A stretch of 64,000 nucleotides of DNA from the NCBI RefSeq assembly GCF_027923405.1, contig NZ_BQYI01000001.1, forward strand, positions 2,582,501-2,646,500, written 5' to 3'. The position numbers were made by a program, and so were the translations under genes. The notes beneath the pieces were generated by a model, which saw only the letters and a program-made list of their open reading frames with translations, was not told where the DNA came from and ran no database searches. This document shows positions 45,070 to 54,397 of the stretch, piece after piece. This DNA comes from Paenibacillus sp. YYML68 (lineage in GTDB: Bacteria > Bacillota > Bacilli > Paenibacillales > NBRC-103111). Numbering within the stretch: the stretch's first letter is position 1; the number at the start of each line of letters is the position of its first letter.

Positions 45070-48000
45070 TTATCCACATTCACTGGACCTCTCGGGAGCG
45101 CCGCCTTGCTCCTTCGTCTGACTGATCAGAAAGGGATAGCTGGCCTCTAGCGCAGATATTTTCCGCCTCGCTCCCCAGCTGGCGTATAGTCGGTGCGCCT
45201 CGGTAAGCAGAGGTAAGGCCGCCTTGAAGTTGCCGAGCTGAATGTAATACTTCGCCGCACACTCATTGGCGGTCGCTTCATCGTGTAAGAACCGATTCAT
45301 CTTGGCAACATCAATGGCTTTCATGTAGTACGTTGCAGCAGCATCCGTATGATGCTGGGCCCGGTGCCACTCTGCCTCAACGAGCAGGAGCAGATGCTTG
45401 AAGTTGTCGGGTGAATGCTTAGACCATTTGCTGAGGAAGCGTATTGTGAATTGGATCTTTGCTTTATATTGCTTGCGTTCGGCTGCGGACGCGTCTTGGA
45501 ATAGGCCGCATAGCACCATGGCATATAAGTAATGATGATAATGGACCTGGATACAGCCGATCAGATGCTTCAGCATGAGCTCTGCCTTCTCCAGCAGCGC
45601 CTGCGCCTCCTTCAGATCATTCATGATGAAACAGGCACGACTGTGAAGCAAGTAATACAAATGAACGACGAAGTAATTGGTTAAGGATTCTATATGACTC
45701 GTCTCCTCCTCGGTGAGAAGGGAGCTTCGTCCGATGCTCTCCTTCTGACTGTAAGGAAATGTGCGGGACTGTGTTTGTCCCAAATAAAGCATGAAGCGCT
45801 GCATCATCGTAAGTGCCAGGCCAATATCCTTATCAGGCGTTCGTTGAATAAAGCTGGTATACTGCTCGCTCTCGTGCAGCACCACATCAAGCCGGTCCCC
45901 CTTCGTCAGCTGCAAAAAACAGCTTAGCACGATGGCATATCCAGCATAAATGAAGTTTCCGGAGGAGGACCCATCTCGATAAGCTTTCTTCAATCGCTCT
46001 ACATTATGATCCAGATGCTCCTGTAGCTGGTGCGTGAAGGCGCCATATTTGAAATACAGCTTGCTCCTCACGGATTGCTTCGGGTACACTTCCTCCAGGC
46101 GAAGCGCAATTTGTCCGAATGCCTGACCAGTATTCAAGAGGCCGAACAGTGCGCTCATGATGACTCCGTACGAGGAATAGGACAGCGCGCTCCCTTCGGC
46201 ATGCCCATGCTTAAGCGAATAATTGAACATGCGCAGCATGAGGTAGATGTACAGGTTGGAGTTGGTCAAGTAAGAGGGCGCGATCATGCTGACGAGAAAC
46301 CGGATTATGGTCAGTTGTGCGGGATCGTGTATAGCCGGCAGCTCCAGTAAGTCATCCATGCTGCGGAAGCTTCTATGCCAGAACGATTGGACGAGCTCAT
46401 ACACGATGTGTGTACGGCTGATCGTTGAAGGTATATGGAAGCCGAGAAGCTGCAGCCCTTCAAGGCCGATGCGGAGCGCCTCGTTATGCTGACTCATATT
46501 CGTGTAGAGAACGATCATCCGGTTATAGGCATCGGCCTTCTCGAGCTTGGTCCGCGCTTGCTGCAGTACCGAAGCGAAGGTAAGCTTCGCCTCCTCGAAT
46601 TGTCCGCACAAGTATTCCAGCTCTGCCTTCTCCAGTTGTAACGAGAAGGAGAGCTCGTACTGCTGGTCCCACGCATCAACGGGCAGCAGCTGTAAGCCGA
46701 TCGCTGCGTAGCGCAGACCATTGCTGTAGTCGTGAAGCGACTTCGCCTCTAGGCACGCCCGGAGGTTAACTGCCGCAAGCCGGTATCGCTCGTGGGGGAG
46801 CTTAATGAGAGCTGCGGCATGGTTCAGCTGGTTCGCAATTTCGAAGGTGCGCTCACGGCAGGAGGGGACCAGACCCTCATTTTTTTCGTACAATTGGCCG
46901 ATATGAAGATGAATTTCTTGCCTGCGGTCTTCCTGCAGCATAGAGTAGGCTGCCTGGTACACACGCTCCTGCAAAAACTTGTACGCCGGATTGACGCTGC
47001 CCGAGATCCGATCGCTCGTCAAGGCATGAAGCAGGCCCTCCTTCACGGCGAAATCGAGCTGCTCTATGAGATCTTCCCGACTGAGCTTCGTTAGCAGCAT
47101 CAGCGTCTGTAAGGAGAATTGCTGTCCGATGCAGGCTGCATACATCAAGATGAGCTGCAGCTTCTTCGGCTGCCGTCCGATCTGGTTATACAGATTGTCC
47201 GTGACGTTGTCAGAAATATGCAGCTCCTGAATGATAGCCTCATCCCAAGCCCAGCAGCTGTTCGCATGATCGAACCATAGCAGCTGCTGATCGAACAGCG
47301 AGCGACATAGCTGCTTCGTGTAGAACGGGCTCCCCTTGGCCTTGTCCATGAACAGGCTGCTTAACGTGCTGATCGGCTTCTGTGCGGGGTAGAGCGCATC
47401 CTCGAGCAGGAGCTCTACATGGTGAGCCTTCAACGGCTCCAGTCGAAGATGCTTCACGGACAGGCACGACTCGTTCCGAAGCTGCAGCTTCTCCAGCAGC
47501 CCGCGGAGCGGATGAGAGGCGGTAATGTCGCGATCCCGGAACGTAAAGATGAAGACACAGCTGCGCAGCTCGTCTCGGCTTACGAAGTCAAGCATGAGCT
47601 GAATGAAGCCGCTGTCGGCCCATTGCAAATCGTCTATGAACACGACAAGCGGACGTTCCCGCTTCGTAAAGACAGAGATGTATTGCTGTAGCGTCATCAT
47701 GAAACGTTCATGAGCTTCGGCTCGCCCAAGCTCAGCGAGCGGAGGCTGTGTGCCGAGAACCTGCTCCAGACCTGGATTCAAGTCGAGCAATACTTGACCG
47801 TTCGGGCTAACAGCATCGGCAATGCGCTGCTTCAGCGCACTAAGCTCGTAGTCGTCAAGCAAGAGCATGTCAGCTAGCAGCTGTCGACCGACTTGATGAA
47901 CGACGGCATACGTGTCGTTGCGCTGGAACGGATCGAAGTTACCGGATACGAACAGACATTCGCTCTGAACGCATTTGTGAAATTCATGAACGAGGTAAGA

Positions 48001-49008
48001 TTTGCCGATCCCTGTATTGCCTGATATAAAAATAATTTCCTTGCTGCCATTGCCTGCACGGCTCAGGGCGCTGTGAAGGACGTTCAGCTCCGCCTCGCGT
48101 CCGTACATCGCCTCGGCGAAGATCAACTGGTCCGGTGCAGTGCCCGGGAGCTTGCTTGGCTCCAAGGGTCGATCGAAGAGCCGAGCCAGCACGTTGACCA
48201 GATCTCGATTCAGGGCAGCGGCACTCCAATAGCGCTGCTCGGGATGCTTCTCCAGACATTTCATAACGATGTCAGAGACCGGCCTCGGGATGCCCAACTC
48301 GGTTAACGGCTTAGGCTCTACCGCCATGTGGAGATAGGCAAGCTTCGTGGCGTCTTGTCCCTCCAGCGGGTATGCGCCGCTCAGCATGCGATACAGCAGC
48401 ACGCCAATCGCGTATAGATCGATGCGGGCATCGGCGCTGCTGTACAGCTGCCCGGCCAGCTCGGGTGCCAAGTAATGCATCAGCTCCAGCTCGGCAGCGG
48501 AGAGCGCGCGCTCGCGAGCGAGCCGCTGTACCGGTGTAGCGAACGGTGCAGCACGGAATAAGCTTAAGAGGAGGCAGTCCCTGCCTCTTGCTTCAAGAAA
48601 GAACGCGTTTGGCGATATCGCCAAATGAACATGCTTATGAAGATGTAGCCGCTCAATCGCTTGCACAAGACGAATAGCAACTCTTAATGTCTTCTCAAGA
48701 GAAGGCTTGAGATCACTATCTCGAATATATTCAGATAAGGGAGTACCGTCCACAGGGCTGTAGAGGAGGGCAGGGCCATCTTTCCATGTGAATTGCTGCT
48801 CGGGCATCCATGCTCCAGCTTGGGCAAGCTGCAGCGACTGTTCCCATTCACGACTTAGACGGCTCACAGCCTTGTTCAAGTCGCGTTCCTTGACACAAGC
48901 GCTGAAGTAACGAAGCTGCCCGGAAGCGGATTCGGTGCCGCGGTATAGCTGAATAGCGCCTTGATCGTGTAAGAGCTCCACGGTTGCTTCGATTAGAGTA
49001 GGGTACAA
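45070..49008 (-). CDS. Pseudokinase-AAA ATPase-helical repeat signalling protein
   Basis: A 1312-residue cytoplasmic protein. Residues 1 to about 285 have the Ser/Thr kinase fold (HYLAPE, then DLYAIGVLLYRMLSG), but the catalytic loop reads HLAISPNAF: the catalytic Asp and Lys are Ala and Ser, and no DFG is found, so a pseudokinase is likely. Next comes a STAND/AAA-type ATPase with GNTGIGKS (about 330) and FIDDLQWAD (about 460), then roughly 750 residues of TPR-like helices. Related proteins end with GAF and histidine-kinase domains, which are missing here. The TTG at 49008 is nine bases after GGAGG; TTG 49017 abuts it. Confidence 0.82.
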   Translation of the reverse strand: MYPTLIEATVELLHDQGAIQLYRGTESASGQLRYFSACVKERDLNKAVSRLSREWEQSLQLAQAGAWMPEQQFTWKDGPALLYSPVDGTPLSEYIRDSDLKPSLEKTLRVAIRLVQAIERLHLHKHVHLAISPNAFFLEARGRDCLLLSLFRAAPFATPVQRLARERALSAAELELMHYLAPELAGQLYSSADARIDLYAIGVLLYRMLSGAYPLEGQDATKLAYLHMAVEPKPLTELGIPRPVSDIVMKCLEKHPEQRYWSAAALNRDLVNVLARLFDRPLEPSKLPGTAPDQLIFAEAMYGREAELNVLHSALSRAGNGSKEIIFISGNTGIGKSYLVHEFHKCVQSECLFVSGNFDPFQRNDTYAVVHQVGRQLLADMLLLDDYELSALKQRIADAVSPNGQVLLDLNPGLEQVLGTQPPLAELGRAEAHERFMMTLQQYISVFTKRERPLVVFIDDLQWADSGFIQLMLDFVSRDELRSCVFIFTFRDRDITASHPLRGLLEKLQLRNESCLSVKHLRLEPLKAHHVELLLEDALYPAQKPISTLSSLFMDKAKGSPFYTKQLCRSLFDQQLLWFDHANSCWAWDEAIIQELHISDNVTDNLYNQIGRQPKKLQLILMYAACIGQQFSLQTLMLLTKLSREDLIEQLDFAVKEGLLHALTSDRISGSVNPAYKFLQERVYQAAYSMLQEDRRQEIHLHIGQLYEKNEGLVPSCRERTFEIANQLNHAAALIKLPHERYRLAAVNLRACLEAKSLHDYSNGLRYAAIGLQLLPVDAWDQQYELSFSLQLEKAELEYLCGQFEEAKLTFASVLQQARTKLEKADAYNRMIVLYTNMSQHNEALRIGLEGLQLLGFHIPSTISRTHIVYELVQSFWHRSFRSMDDLLELPAIHDPAQLTIIRFLVSMIAPSYLTNSNLYIYLMLRMFNYSLKHGHAEGSALSYSSYGVIMSALFGLLNTGQAFGQIALRLEEVYPKQSVRSKLYFKYGAFTHQLQEHLDHNVERLKKAYRDGSSSGNFIYAGYAIVLSCFLQLTKGDRLDVVLHESEQYTSFIQRTPDKDIGLALTMMQRFMLYLGQTQSRTFPYSQKESIGRSSLLTEEETSHIESLTNYFVVHLYYLLHSRACFIMNDLKEAQALLEKAELMLKHLIGCIQVHYHHYLYAMVLCGLFQDASAAERKQYKAKIQFTIRFLSKWSKHSPDNFKHLLLLVEAEWHRAQHHTDAAATYYMKAIDVAKMNRFLHDEATANECAAKYYIQLGNFKAALPLLTEAHRLYASWGARRKISALEASYPFLISQTKEQGGAPERSSECG

Positions 49009-49211
49009 TTGGAACAACCTCCGTGGTAAGGACTGCTATGCTTACCATTATTGTACTTCCCCGATTATGGATATTCAACCTTAAACATGAAGTGCTCAGA
49101 GCCGAATGTAAGAGCGAGCTGTTCTCGTAGGTGTGGAGCATTTTTCATTCGCTCTCATTTCGTATATAATGGACATCACATCAGTCTATGAGGAACAGCG
49201 GGGGCATGTAC

Positions 49212-50138
49212 ATGAAGGTAGCGATTACGGGCGGAACTGGCTTTATCGGCAAGCACTTGATTCAACATTTTTTGCAGCAAAAAATATCGGTTGTCGTCGT
49301 CTCGAGGCAAAAGCAAAAATCGGAGCATCCACTCATTCGATATACGACTTATGCTGAGCTGGAGGAGCGCGTGCAGCCGCTAGATGGCGTAGATGCGATC
49401 GTCAACCTGGCCGGTGAGTCGATTAATCAGCGGTGGACCTCAGAGGCCAAGAAGCGCATTCTGCAGTCCCGATTAGACGCGGTGGCCGCCGTCAGCTCGT
49501 GGATCGAGCGCTTAGAACATAAACCGGTTCTTATTAATGCATCGGGGATTGCCATCTACGGCACCTCCGACGACGATACATTCATTGAGGAGAGCGAGTG
49601 GAAGAAGGATGACTTCTTGTCCTCGGTCGTCGATCAGTGGGAGGCTGCAGCTGAAATTATTGCAGACACACGCGTCGTGCTGCTTCGTCTTGGACTTGTG
49701 CTCGGTAAGGACGGGGGCGCTTTCCCGCGCATGGTCACTCCATTCAAGCTTGGTCTTGGCGGGCGAGTAGGGACCGGTAAGCAAATTATATCGTGGATTC
49801 ACATTACCGACCTATGTCGGTTGATCCAGTTCTGTATCGAGCAGGAGGATCTGGAGGGGCCTGTCAATGCGACAAGTCCGGTAAGTGTGACGAACGAGGA
49901 ATTCGGCCGCAAGGTCGCTAGTAAGCTTGGTAAGCCGTTCATGGTGCCGGCGCCGGCGTTCTTGATGAAGCTGATGTTCGGGGATATGTCCGAGCTGCTG
50001 CTGAAGGGTCAACGCGTGTTCCCTGCGGTAGCCATCCAGCGGAATTTTCAGTACAATTATCCGATTCTGGAGCTTGCGCTGGACGAGCTACTCCCTGAGA
50101 AGAAGAGCAGCAAGGCGCTGAAGGAGGGCTCGTCATGA
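49212..50138 (+). CDS. TIGR01777-type SDR epimerase (SDR39U1-like)
   Basis: A 308-residue NAD(P)-binding protein. AITGGTGFIGKHL is the nucleotide site; INLAGESI-like (IVNLAGESINQRW), INASGIAIYGTS and ISWIHITDL are family signatures. The C-terminus has PAPAFLMKLMFGDMSELLLKGQRVFPA, typical of YfhF/SDR39U1. The ATG at 49212 is seven bases after GGGGG. The enzyme is widely conserved, but its substrate is unknown. Confidence 0.93.
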   Translation: MKVAITGGTGFIGKHLIQHFLQQKISVVVVSRQKQKSEHPLIRYTTYAELEERVQPLDGVDAIVNLAGESINQRWTSEAKKRILQSRLDAVAAVSSWIERLEHKPVLINASGIAIYGTSDDDTFIEESEWKKDDFLSSVVDQWEAAAEIIADTRVVLLRLGLVLGKDGGAFPRMVTPFKLGLGGRVGTGKQIISWIHITDLCRLIQFCIEQEDLEGPVNATSPVSVTNEEFGRKVASKLGKPFMVPAPAFLMKLMFGDMSELLLKGQRVFPAVAIQRNFQYNYPILELALDELLPEKKSSKALKEGSS

Positions 50139-50437
50139 TGACATATGGCAGTGTCGATGTAGTCGAACTTACCTTGACTATCCTTGGACACCGAATGGAG
50201 CGCCGAGACGAGCATTGGTACGATGTCGAGCTGCAGCTGCAGGCGGCTGACCCGGCGCTCGTGCCGGAGTCGATTACGGAGCTGGGTGCGCTACTGGTCT
50301 GTACAGCGGATGGGCTGCTCGTCGACATAGCTGCTCAGGATGAAGGGCGCGACTGCGAATATCAGTTCACCGAGTCGGAGAAGGAGCAGCTGCGGCTCTA
50401 CTTCCGCGAGCATGTGCAGCTTGAGCTTACACCATAG
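50135..50437 (+). CDS. Small conserved protein, unknown
   Basis: A 100-residue protein not recognised. The ATG overlaps the stop of the epimerase gene (ATGA), so the two are translationally coupled. It is acidic, probably alpha/beta (VELTLTILGHRMER at the start, FTESEKEQLRLYFREHVQLEL at the end), without Cys clusters or membrane spans. Confidence 0.7.
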   Translation: MMTYGSVDVVELTLTILGHRMERRDEHWYDVELQLQAADPALVPESITELGALLVCTADGLLVDIAAQDEGRDCEYQFTESEKEQLRLYFREHVQLELTP

Positions 50438-50456
50438 CGTATATTTGTACAAAAAC

Positions 50457-50498
50457 AAGCCCCAGACTGGATCCTACGGATCTCTACTGGGGCTTTCT
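50457..50498. terminator. Intrinsic bidirectional terminator
   Basis: AAGCCCCAG (50457-50465) pairs with CTGGGGCTT (50487-50495). T-rich bases follow on the plus strand (TTCTT) and on the minus strand (GTTTTTG). It ends the epimerase operon and convergent topB. Confidence 0.9.
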
Positions 50499-50503
50499 TC
50501 CAT

Positions 50504-52663
50504 TTAATCCTTCTTGTTCATCGCTGCTCGCAGCGCCTCTTCTAAGGAAGAGCCGAGCGACACATTGTCGCTGTAATGCTTGGCTAGCTCGGCCTGCTGG
50601 CGCTGACCGGCGCGTCCGCCTCGTCCTTCGGACTTCTCGCCGAGCATCTCGATCACATTGCAGGGACGGCACTGGGCGTACTTACCTGCCTTGCCGGTAT
50701 GAATCTCCATCTTCTTGCGGCATTGCGGACACCGCTTGTTGGACAGGGGTGCCTCGGCCGCTCGCTTGTAGCTGCACTCACGGCTGCTGCACACGAGTCG
50801 CTTCCCGTGCTTGCCCTTGATCTCCTGCAGCGGACTGCTGCATTCCGGACAGCGGGAGCTCGTCAAGTTATGCGGCTTGTATTCGACATCGCTGTTCTTC
50901 ACCTCGCGCACGATCGATTCGGTCTGTTTGCGAATGCGGCTCATGAAGGCGTCGGCGTCGCCTTGACCCGTAGCAATGCGCTGCAGCTCCTGCTCCCATG
51001 CCGCGGTCAGCTCAGGCTTGCGCAGCTCCGGCGAGACGAGCTCGATCAGCTGAGCACCCTTGCCCGTCGGTTGCATCGTATTCATGCGGCGCTCGATCGT
51101 GTCGGTTGCGAGCAGCTTCTCGATGATATCCGCGCGCGTGGCAGGCGTTCCGAGCGAATGCTTCTCCATGATGGAGAGCAGCGCAGCCTCCGTGTACCGT
51201 GAAGGCGGCTTCGTCAGCTGCTTCTGCAGCGCCAGCTTGAAGCTCTTCAGCGCTTGCCCTTGCTGTAAGGGCGGCAGGGTCTGCCCCGGTTCCGTCTCCT
51301 CCTCTCGGACGGCTTCCTCGTCCTCGTCGTCACTTCGCGAGCTCCAAGCTGCATCGGCATACAGCGCTCGCCAGCCCTTATCGGTGACGATGCGGCCCTT
51401 GGCATGGAACAGCTCACCGCCGATGCTCACGGTAACGGCCGTCTCGTCGTACCGATAGGCCGGATAGAACAATGAGATGAACCGCCTGACGATGAGATCG
51501 TACAGCTTGCGTTCGTCGGCGGTTAAGATGTGCATCGACGGACGCTCCTCCGTCGGGATGATCGCGTGATGGTCGGTTACCTTGCTGTCGTCCGCAAGAC
51601 GCTTCGTGACCGGAAGCGGCTTCGTCAGCAGTGGCTTAATATATTCGTTGTACGGCTGAACCTGTAACGCCTTAAGACGAACACCGAGCGTCGGTACGAT
51701 ATCCGAGGATAAATATCGGGAATCGGTGCGCGGGTACGTCACAAGCTTGTGCTGCTCATACAGCTTCTGCAGCACGTTGGACGTATGCTTGGCGCTGAAG
51801 CCGTACCGCTTGTTGGCATCACGCTGCAGCTCGGTCAAGTCGTAGGCGAGCGGATGGGGCTCCTGCTTCTCCGTCTTCTTCAATTGCTCGACCTTCGCAT
51901 CTGAGCGCGACGCAAGCCGCTCCAGCAGCTTCTCGGCTTGCGTCTTATCGAATAGCCGCCCGTCCGGCGTCTCCTTGCCGCGCCATTGTGCCTGGAACGA
52001 GCCGAGGTCTGCCCGCAGCAGCCAATAGTCCTGCGATTGGAATGACTTAATCTGCCGTTCGCGCTCCATCAACAGGGCGAGCGTCGGCGTCTGGACGCGG
52101 CCTGCGGCGAGCTGGGCGCCGTGCTTGCACGTCAGCGCCCGCGTCAGATTCAGGCCGATCAGCCAGTCAGCCTCGGCCCGACAGACGGCGGAGCGGTAGA
52201 GCGCGTTGTACGCGGTGCCTGGCTTGAGCGAGGCGAAGCCGTCGCGGATCGCCTTGTCGGTCTGCGACGATATCCACAGTCGCTTGAACGGCTTGCTCCA
52301 CCGAATCTGCTCCATAATCCAGCGGGCGACCAGCTCGCCCTCGCGTCCAGCATCGGTGGCAATGATGAGCTGGCTCAGATCGCTCCGCTTGGCGAGCGCC
52401 GCAATCGCCTTGAACTGCGGCGTCGTCTCGCGTATGAGCTTCAGCTTCATCCGCTGCGGGATGAGAGGTAGATCCTCGAGTCGCCATTCTTTATAATTCG
52501 CGTCGTAATCCTCCGGCTCAGCTAGCGTGACCAGGTGACCGAGTGCCCAGGTGACGACGTAGGATGGTCCTTCGTAGTAAGACTTCTGCTTCTGATTGGC
52601 TCCTAGCACACGGGCGATTTCCTTCGCGACGCTAGGCTTCTCTGCCAGTACGAGTGATTTCAA
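50504..52663 (-). CDS. topB: DNA topoisomerase III
   Basis: A 719-residue type IA topoisomerase that decatenates and relaxes negatively supercoiled DNA. SLVLAEKPSVAKEIARVLG starts the TOPRIM domain, IIATDAGREGELVARWI supplies the metal acidic residues, and the catalytic Tyr is in LVTYPRTDSRYL. The C-terminus carries two zinc-ribbon-like modules (CPECSS, CPQCRKK, CRPC). The TTG at 52663 follows GGAAGGAG by 11 bases and gives the common Met-Lys-Ser-Leu-Val start; the upstream GTG would overlap that site. Its pair with gyrase or recQ is not in view. Confidence 0.95.
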   Translation of the reverse strand: MKSLVLAEKPSVAKEIARVLGANQKQKSYYEGPSYVVTWALGHLVTLAEPEDYDANYKEWRLEDLPLIPQRMKLKLIRETTPQFKAIAALAKRSDLSQLIIATDAGREGELVARWIMEQIRWSKPFKRLWISSQTDKAIRDGFASLKPGTAYNALYRSAVCRAEADWLIGLNLTRALTCKHGAQLAAGRVQTPTLALLMERERQIKSFQSQDYWLLRADLGSFQAQWRGKETPDGRLFDKTQAEKLLERLASRSDAKVEQLKKTEKQEPHPLAYDLTELQRDANKRYGFSAKHTSNVLQKLYEQHKLVTYPRTDSRYLSSDIVPTLGVRLKALQVQPYNEYIKPLLTKPLPVTKRLADDSKVTDHHAIIPTEERPSMHILTADERKLYDLIVRRFISLFYPAYRYDETAVTVSIGGELFHAKGRIVTDKGWRALYADAAWSSRSDDEDEEAVREEETEPGQTLPPLQQGQALKSFKLALQKQLTKPPSRYTEAALLSIMEKHSLGTPATRADIIEKLLATDTIERRMNTMQPTGKGAQLIELVSPELRKPELTAAWEQELQRIATGQGDADAFMSRIRKQTESIVREVKNSDVEYKPHNLTSSRCPECSSPLQEIKGKHGKRLVCSSRECSYKRAAEAPLSNKRCPQCRKKMEIHTGKAGKYAQCRPCNVIEMLGEKSEGRGGRAGQRQQAELAKHYSDNVSLGSSLEEALRAAMNKKD

Positions 52664-52750
52664 GGGGAATAGCGCTCCTTCCAGCACATGCTAATGCTTC
52701 GGCTTAACCTATTCATACGGTTCTATTTGTTGTACCACATTTTGCCCCAT

Positions 52751-52798
52751 GCTGCCACAACATAACGGTTCGCTAGGTCAGCATTTATGGCAGCGAAC
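52751..52798. repeat. Overlapping alternative inverted repeats
   Basis: GCTGCCA (52751-52757) pairs with TGGCAGC (52788-52794), while GTTCGCT (52768-52774) pairs with AGCGAAC (52792-52798). The right arms overlap, so only one hairpin can form. It lies between topB and the WYL regulator. Confidence 0.4.
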
Positions 52799-52805
52799 TA
52801 ACTAC

Positions 52806-52836
52806 GACAGATCTTGTCATAGATATCCGGTATAAT
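52806..52836 (+). promoter_or_regulatory. WYL regulator promoter region with GACA-N5-TGTC operator
   Basis: GACAGATCTTGTCATAG (52806-52822) contains GACA-N5-TGTC and precedes a perfect -10 TATAAT (52831-52836). No -35 is evident at 17 bases. The same 17-base motif pattern recurs at 54400-54416. Confidence 0.55.
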
Positions 52837-52861
52837 GATGAATAAGAAGGAGGCGCTGCGC

Positions 52862-53842
52862 ATGTCCAAGTCGAAGCGACTAATGGAGCTGATGATTGTC
52901 GTCAATAAGAAGCGGAGATTCACGGTGCGTGAGCTGGCGGAGGAATTCGGGGTATCTACCCGAACGATTATGCGTGACCTGCAGGTGCTCGATGAGCTGG
53001 GCTTACCGCTGTATGCAGAGTACGGTCCGAACGGAGGCTATCGAGTATTGAACGAACGGCTGCTGCCACCGATCATGTTCTCCGAGCAGGAGGCGGTGGC
53101 GATGTTTTTCGCGTATCAATCGCTACAGCATTACGGCGCTCTTCCATTCAACGAGGAGTCGACGAGCGCGTTGAACAAGTTTTACTATTACTTGCCCGAC
53201 GATACGAAGCAGAAGATTGATCAGATGCGGCGAAGAGTCGTATTCTGGACGCCGAAGAGGCATGCAACTGTCCCGTACTTGAAGCTGCTGCTGGAGGCAG
53301 CACTGCGGAAGCGTCCGCTGCAGGTCGTCTACGATTCTCGGGACGGAGCGAAGGAGCGTGCTATTCAACCACTGGGTGTCTACTCCCAGAATGGATACTG
53401 GTATTGTCCGGCCTATTGCTTCGTGAAGCAGAAGTATCGGCTGTTTCGCGCGGATCGATTCGTGCAGGTGGAGTGGACACCGGATGATCACCCGACGATC
53501 AGCATTGACGAATTCCCTATTGAGCGTTGGCTTCAGCCGCCGAATGAGGAGGAGCTGCTGCAGGAGATTGGCGGCAATGGCACCCAGCTCATGGACGTAA
53601 TGATTCGTATGACACCGGAGGGCGTTAGAAGGTGCCGCTGGGAGTCGCGGGTGAAGCAGGAGCTGGAGCTAGCTGAAGATGGGTCGGGGCTGCTCAAGCT
53701 GAGCATTAACGAGGAGCAGGCGGACTATTTCGTCTCATATTTCATCACGTTCGGTGCGGATGCCATCATCGAACAGCCTGCCGCACTCGTCGAGCGTATG
53801 CGGCAGGCGATTACGAGGCTGAAGGACGCCTACGGGATATAG
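52862..53842 (+). CDS. YafY-type HTH/WYL transcription regulator
   Basis: A 326-residue DeoR-like winged-helix regulator with a WYL ligand domain. The N-terminus (KSKRLMELMIVVNKKRRFTVRELAEEFGVSTRTIMRDLQ) is the HTH_11 domain, and YSQNGYWYCPAYCF with YRLFRADR is the WYL core. A WCX-type extension ends the protein. WYL domains sense nucleic acid or nucleotide ligands in studied cases. The ATG at 52862 follows AAGGAGG by eight bases. It lies between two copies of the same operator-like repeat and may control its own gene and the divergent pair beyond it. Confidence 0.9.
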   Translation: MSKSKRLMELMIVVNKKRRFTVRELAEEFGVSTRTIMRDLQVLDELGLPLYAEYGPNGGYRVLNERLLPPIMFSEQEAVAMFFAYQSLQHYGALPFNEESTSALNKFYYYLPDDTKQKIDQMRRRVVFWTPKRHATVPYLKLLLEAALRKRPLQVVYDSRDGAKERAIQPLGVYSQNGYWYCPAYCFVKQKYRLFRADRFVQVEWTPDDHPTISIDEFPIERWLQPPNEEELLQEIGGNGTQLMDVMIRMTPEGVRRCRWESRVKQELELAEDGSGLLKLSINEEQADYFVSYFITFGADAIIEQPAALVERMRQAITRLKDAYGI

Positions 53843-53863
53843 AGGCGCTATTGCACAGCGCCT
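53843..53863. terminator. Hairpin between convergent genes
   Basis: AGGCGCT (53843-53849) and AGCGCCT (53857-53863) pair perfectly round a seven-base loop. It straddles the stops of the WYL and GyrI-like genes. T-runs are absent. Confidence 0.55.
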
Positions 53864-54339
53864 GTCGGCTGGACTGGGGAGTAGATGTCGAAGCTGGAGT
53901 CTACATGGTCGAAGCCCGTATAGCGCTCGTCATACCACTCGAAGGAGGGCGCGTTCACCTGCATGTACTCTCCGTTGGCAGCGAGCCAATGAAAAATATG
54001 ACCGTACGTTGCAGTCAGTCCGCTTAATGGACCTTGATGCGTGAAGACAGCATACATCTGGGGTGCCAGCTCGGCGGCCTGCATCCCGTCCGGGATCGAT
54101 TCCGGCATCGTCTCGACGAGAGCGCCTGCCACATAGTCGATGCAGCGGCTGTCCGCAACGTCCGAGAAGCAGGAGATGCCGAGCGATATGCCGTGGAACC
54201 CTTCGATCTCGGCTAAGCGGGGAGATAGAGTAGACCATTGCTCTCCGATGGTCGGGATCGGGCCGTTCTCGCTATGCTCATGCTGTTGACGTGTGCCGAC
54301 GATAAGCAGGCGGTTCATCGATTTCAATATAGGCTTCAT
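53848..54339 (-). CDS. GyrI-like/AraC effector-binding-domain protein
   Basis: A 163-residue stand-alone effector-binding domain. The FHGISLGISCFSDV, DYVAGALVETMPESIPDGM and VFTHQGPLSGLTATYGHIFHWL segments match the GyrI-like/BmrR-C fold that binds cationic or hydrophobic small molecules. The ATG at 54339 is about ten bases after AGAGGAG. It is divergent from a methyltransferase gene, with the shared GACA-N5-TGTC repeat between, and next to the WYL regulator. Such domains sometimes act as effector antagonists or hydrolases. Confidence 0.8.
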   Translation of the reverse strand: MKPILKSMNRLLIVGTRQQHEHSENGPIPTIGEQWSTLSPRLAEIEGFHGISLGISCFSDVADSRCIDYVAGALVETMPESIPDGMQAAELAPQMYAVFTHQGPLSGLTATYGHIFHWLAANGEYMQVNAPSFEWYDERYTGFDHVDSSFDIYSPVQPTGAVQ

Positions 54340-54397
54340 TAGGAACAAGCTCCTCTTCATAGGTTATCGCAATACTCTTATATCCTATCACATATTA

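Noticed and set aside
45070-45262. Frameshift or missing C-terminus at the end of the 1312-residue gene
   Set aside because: I looked for GAF or histidine-kinase sequence in all frames before the hairpin at 45058 and in the following esterase gene. There is no room and no trace, so it is treated as natural domain loss.
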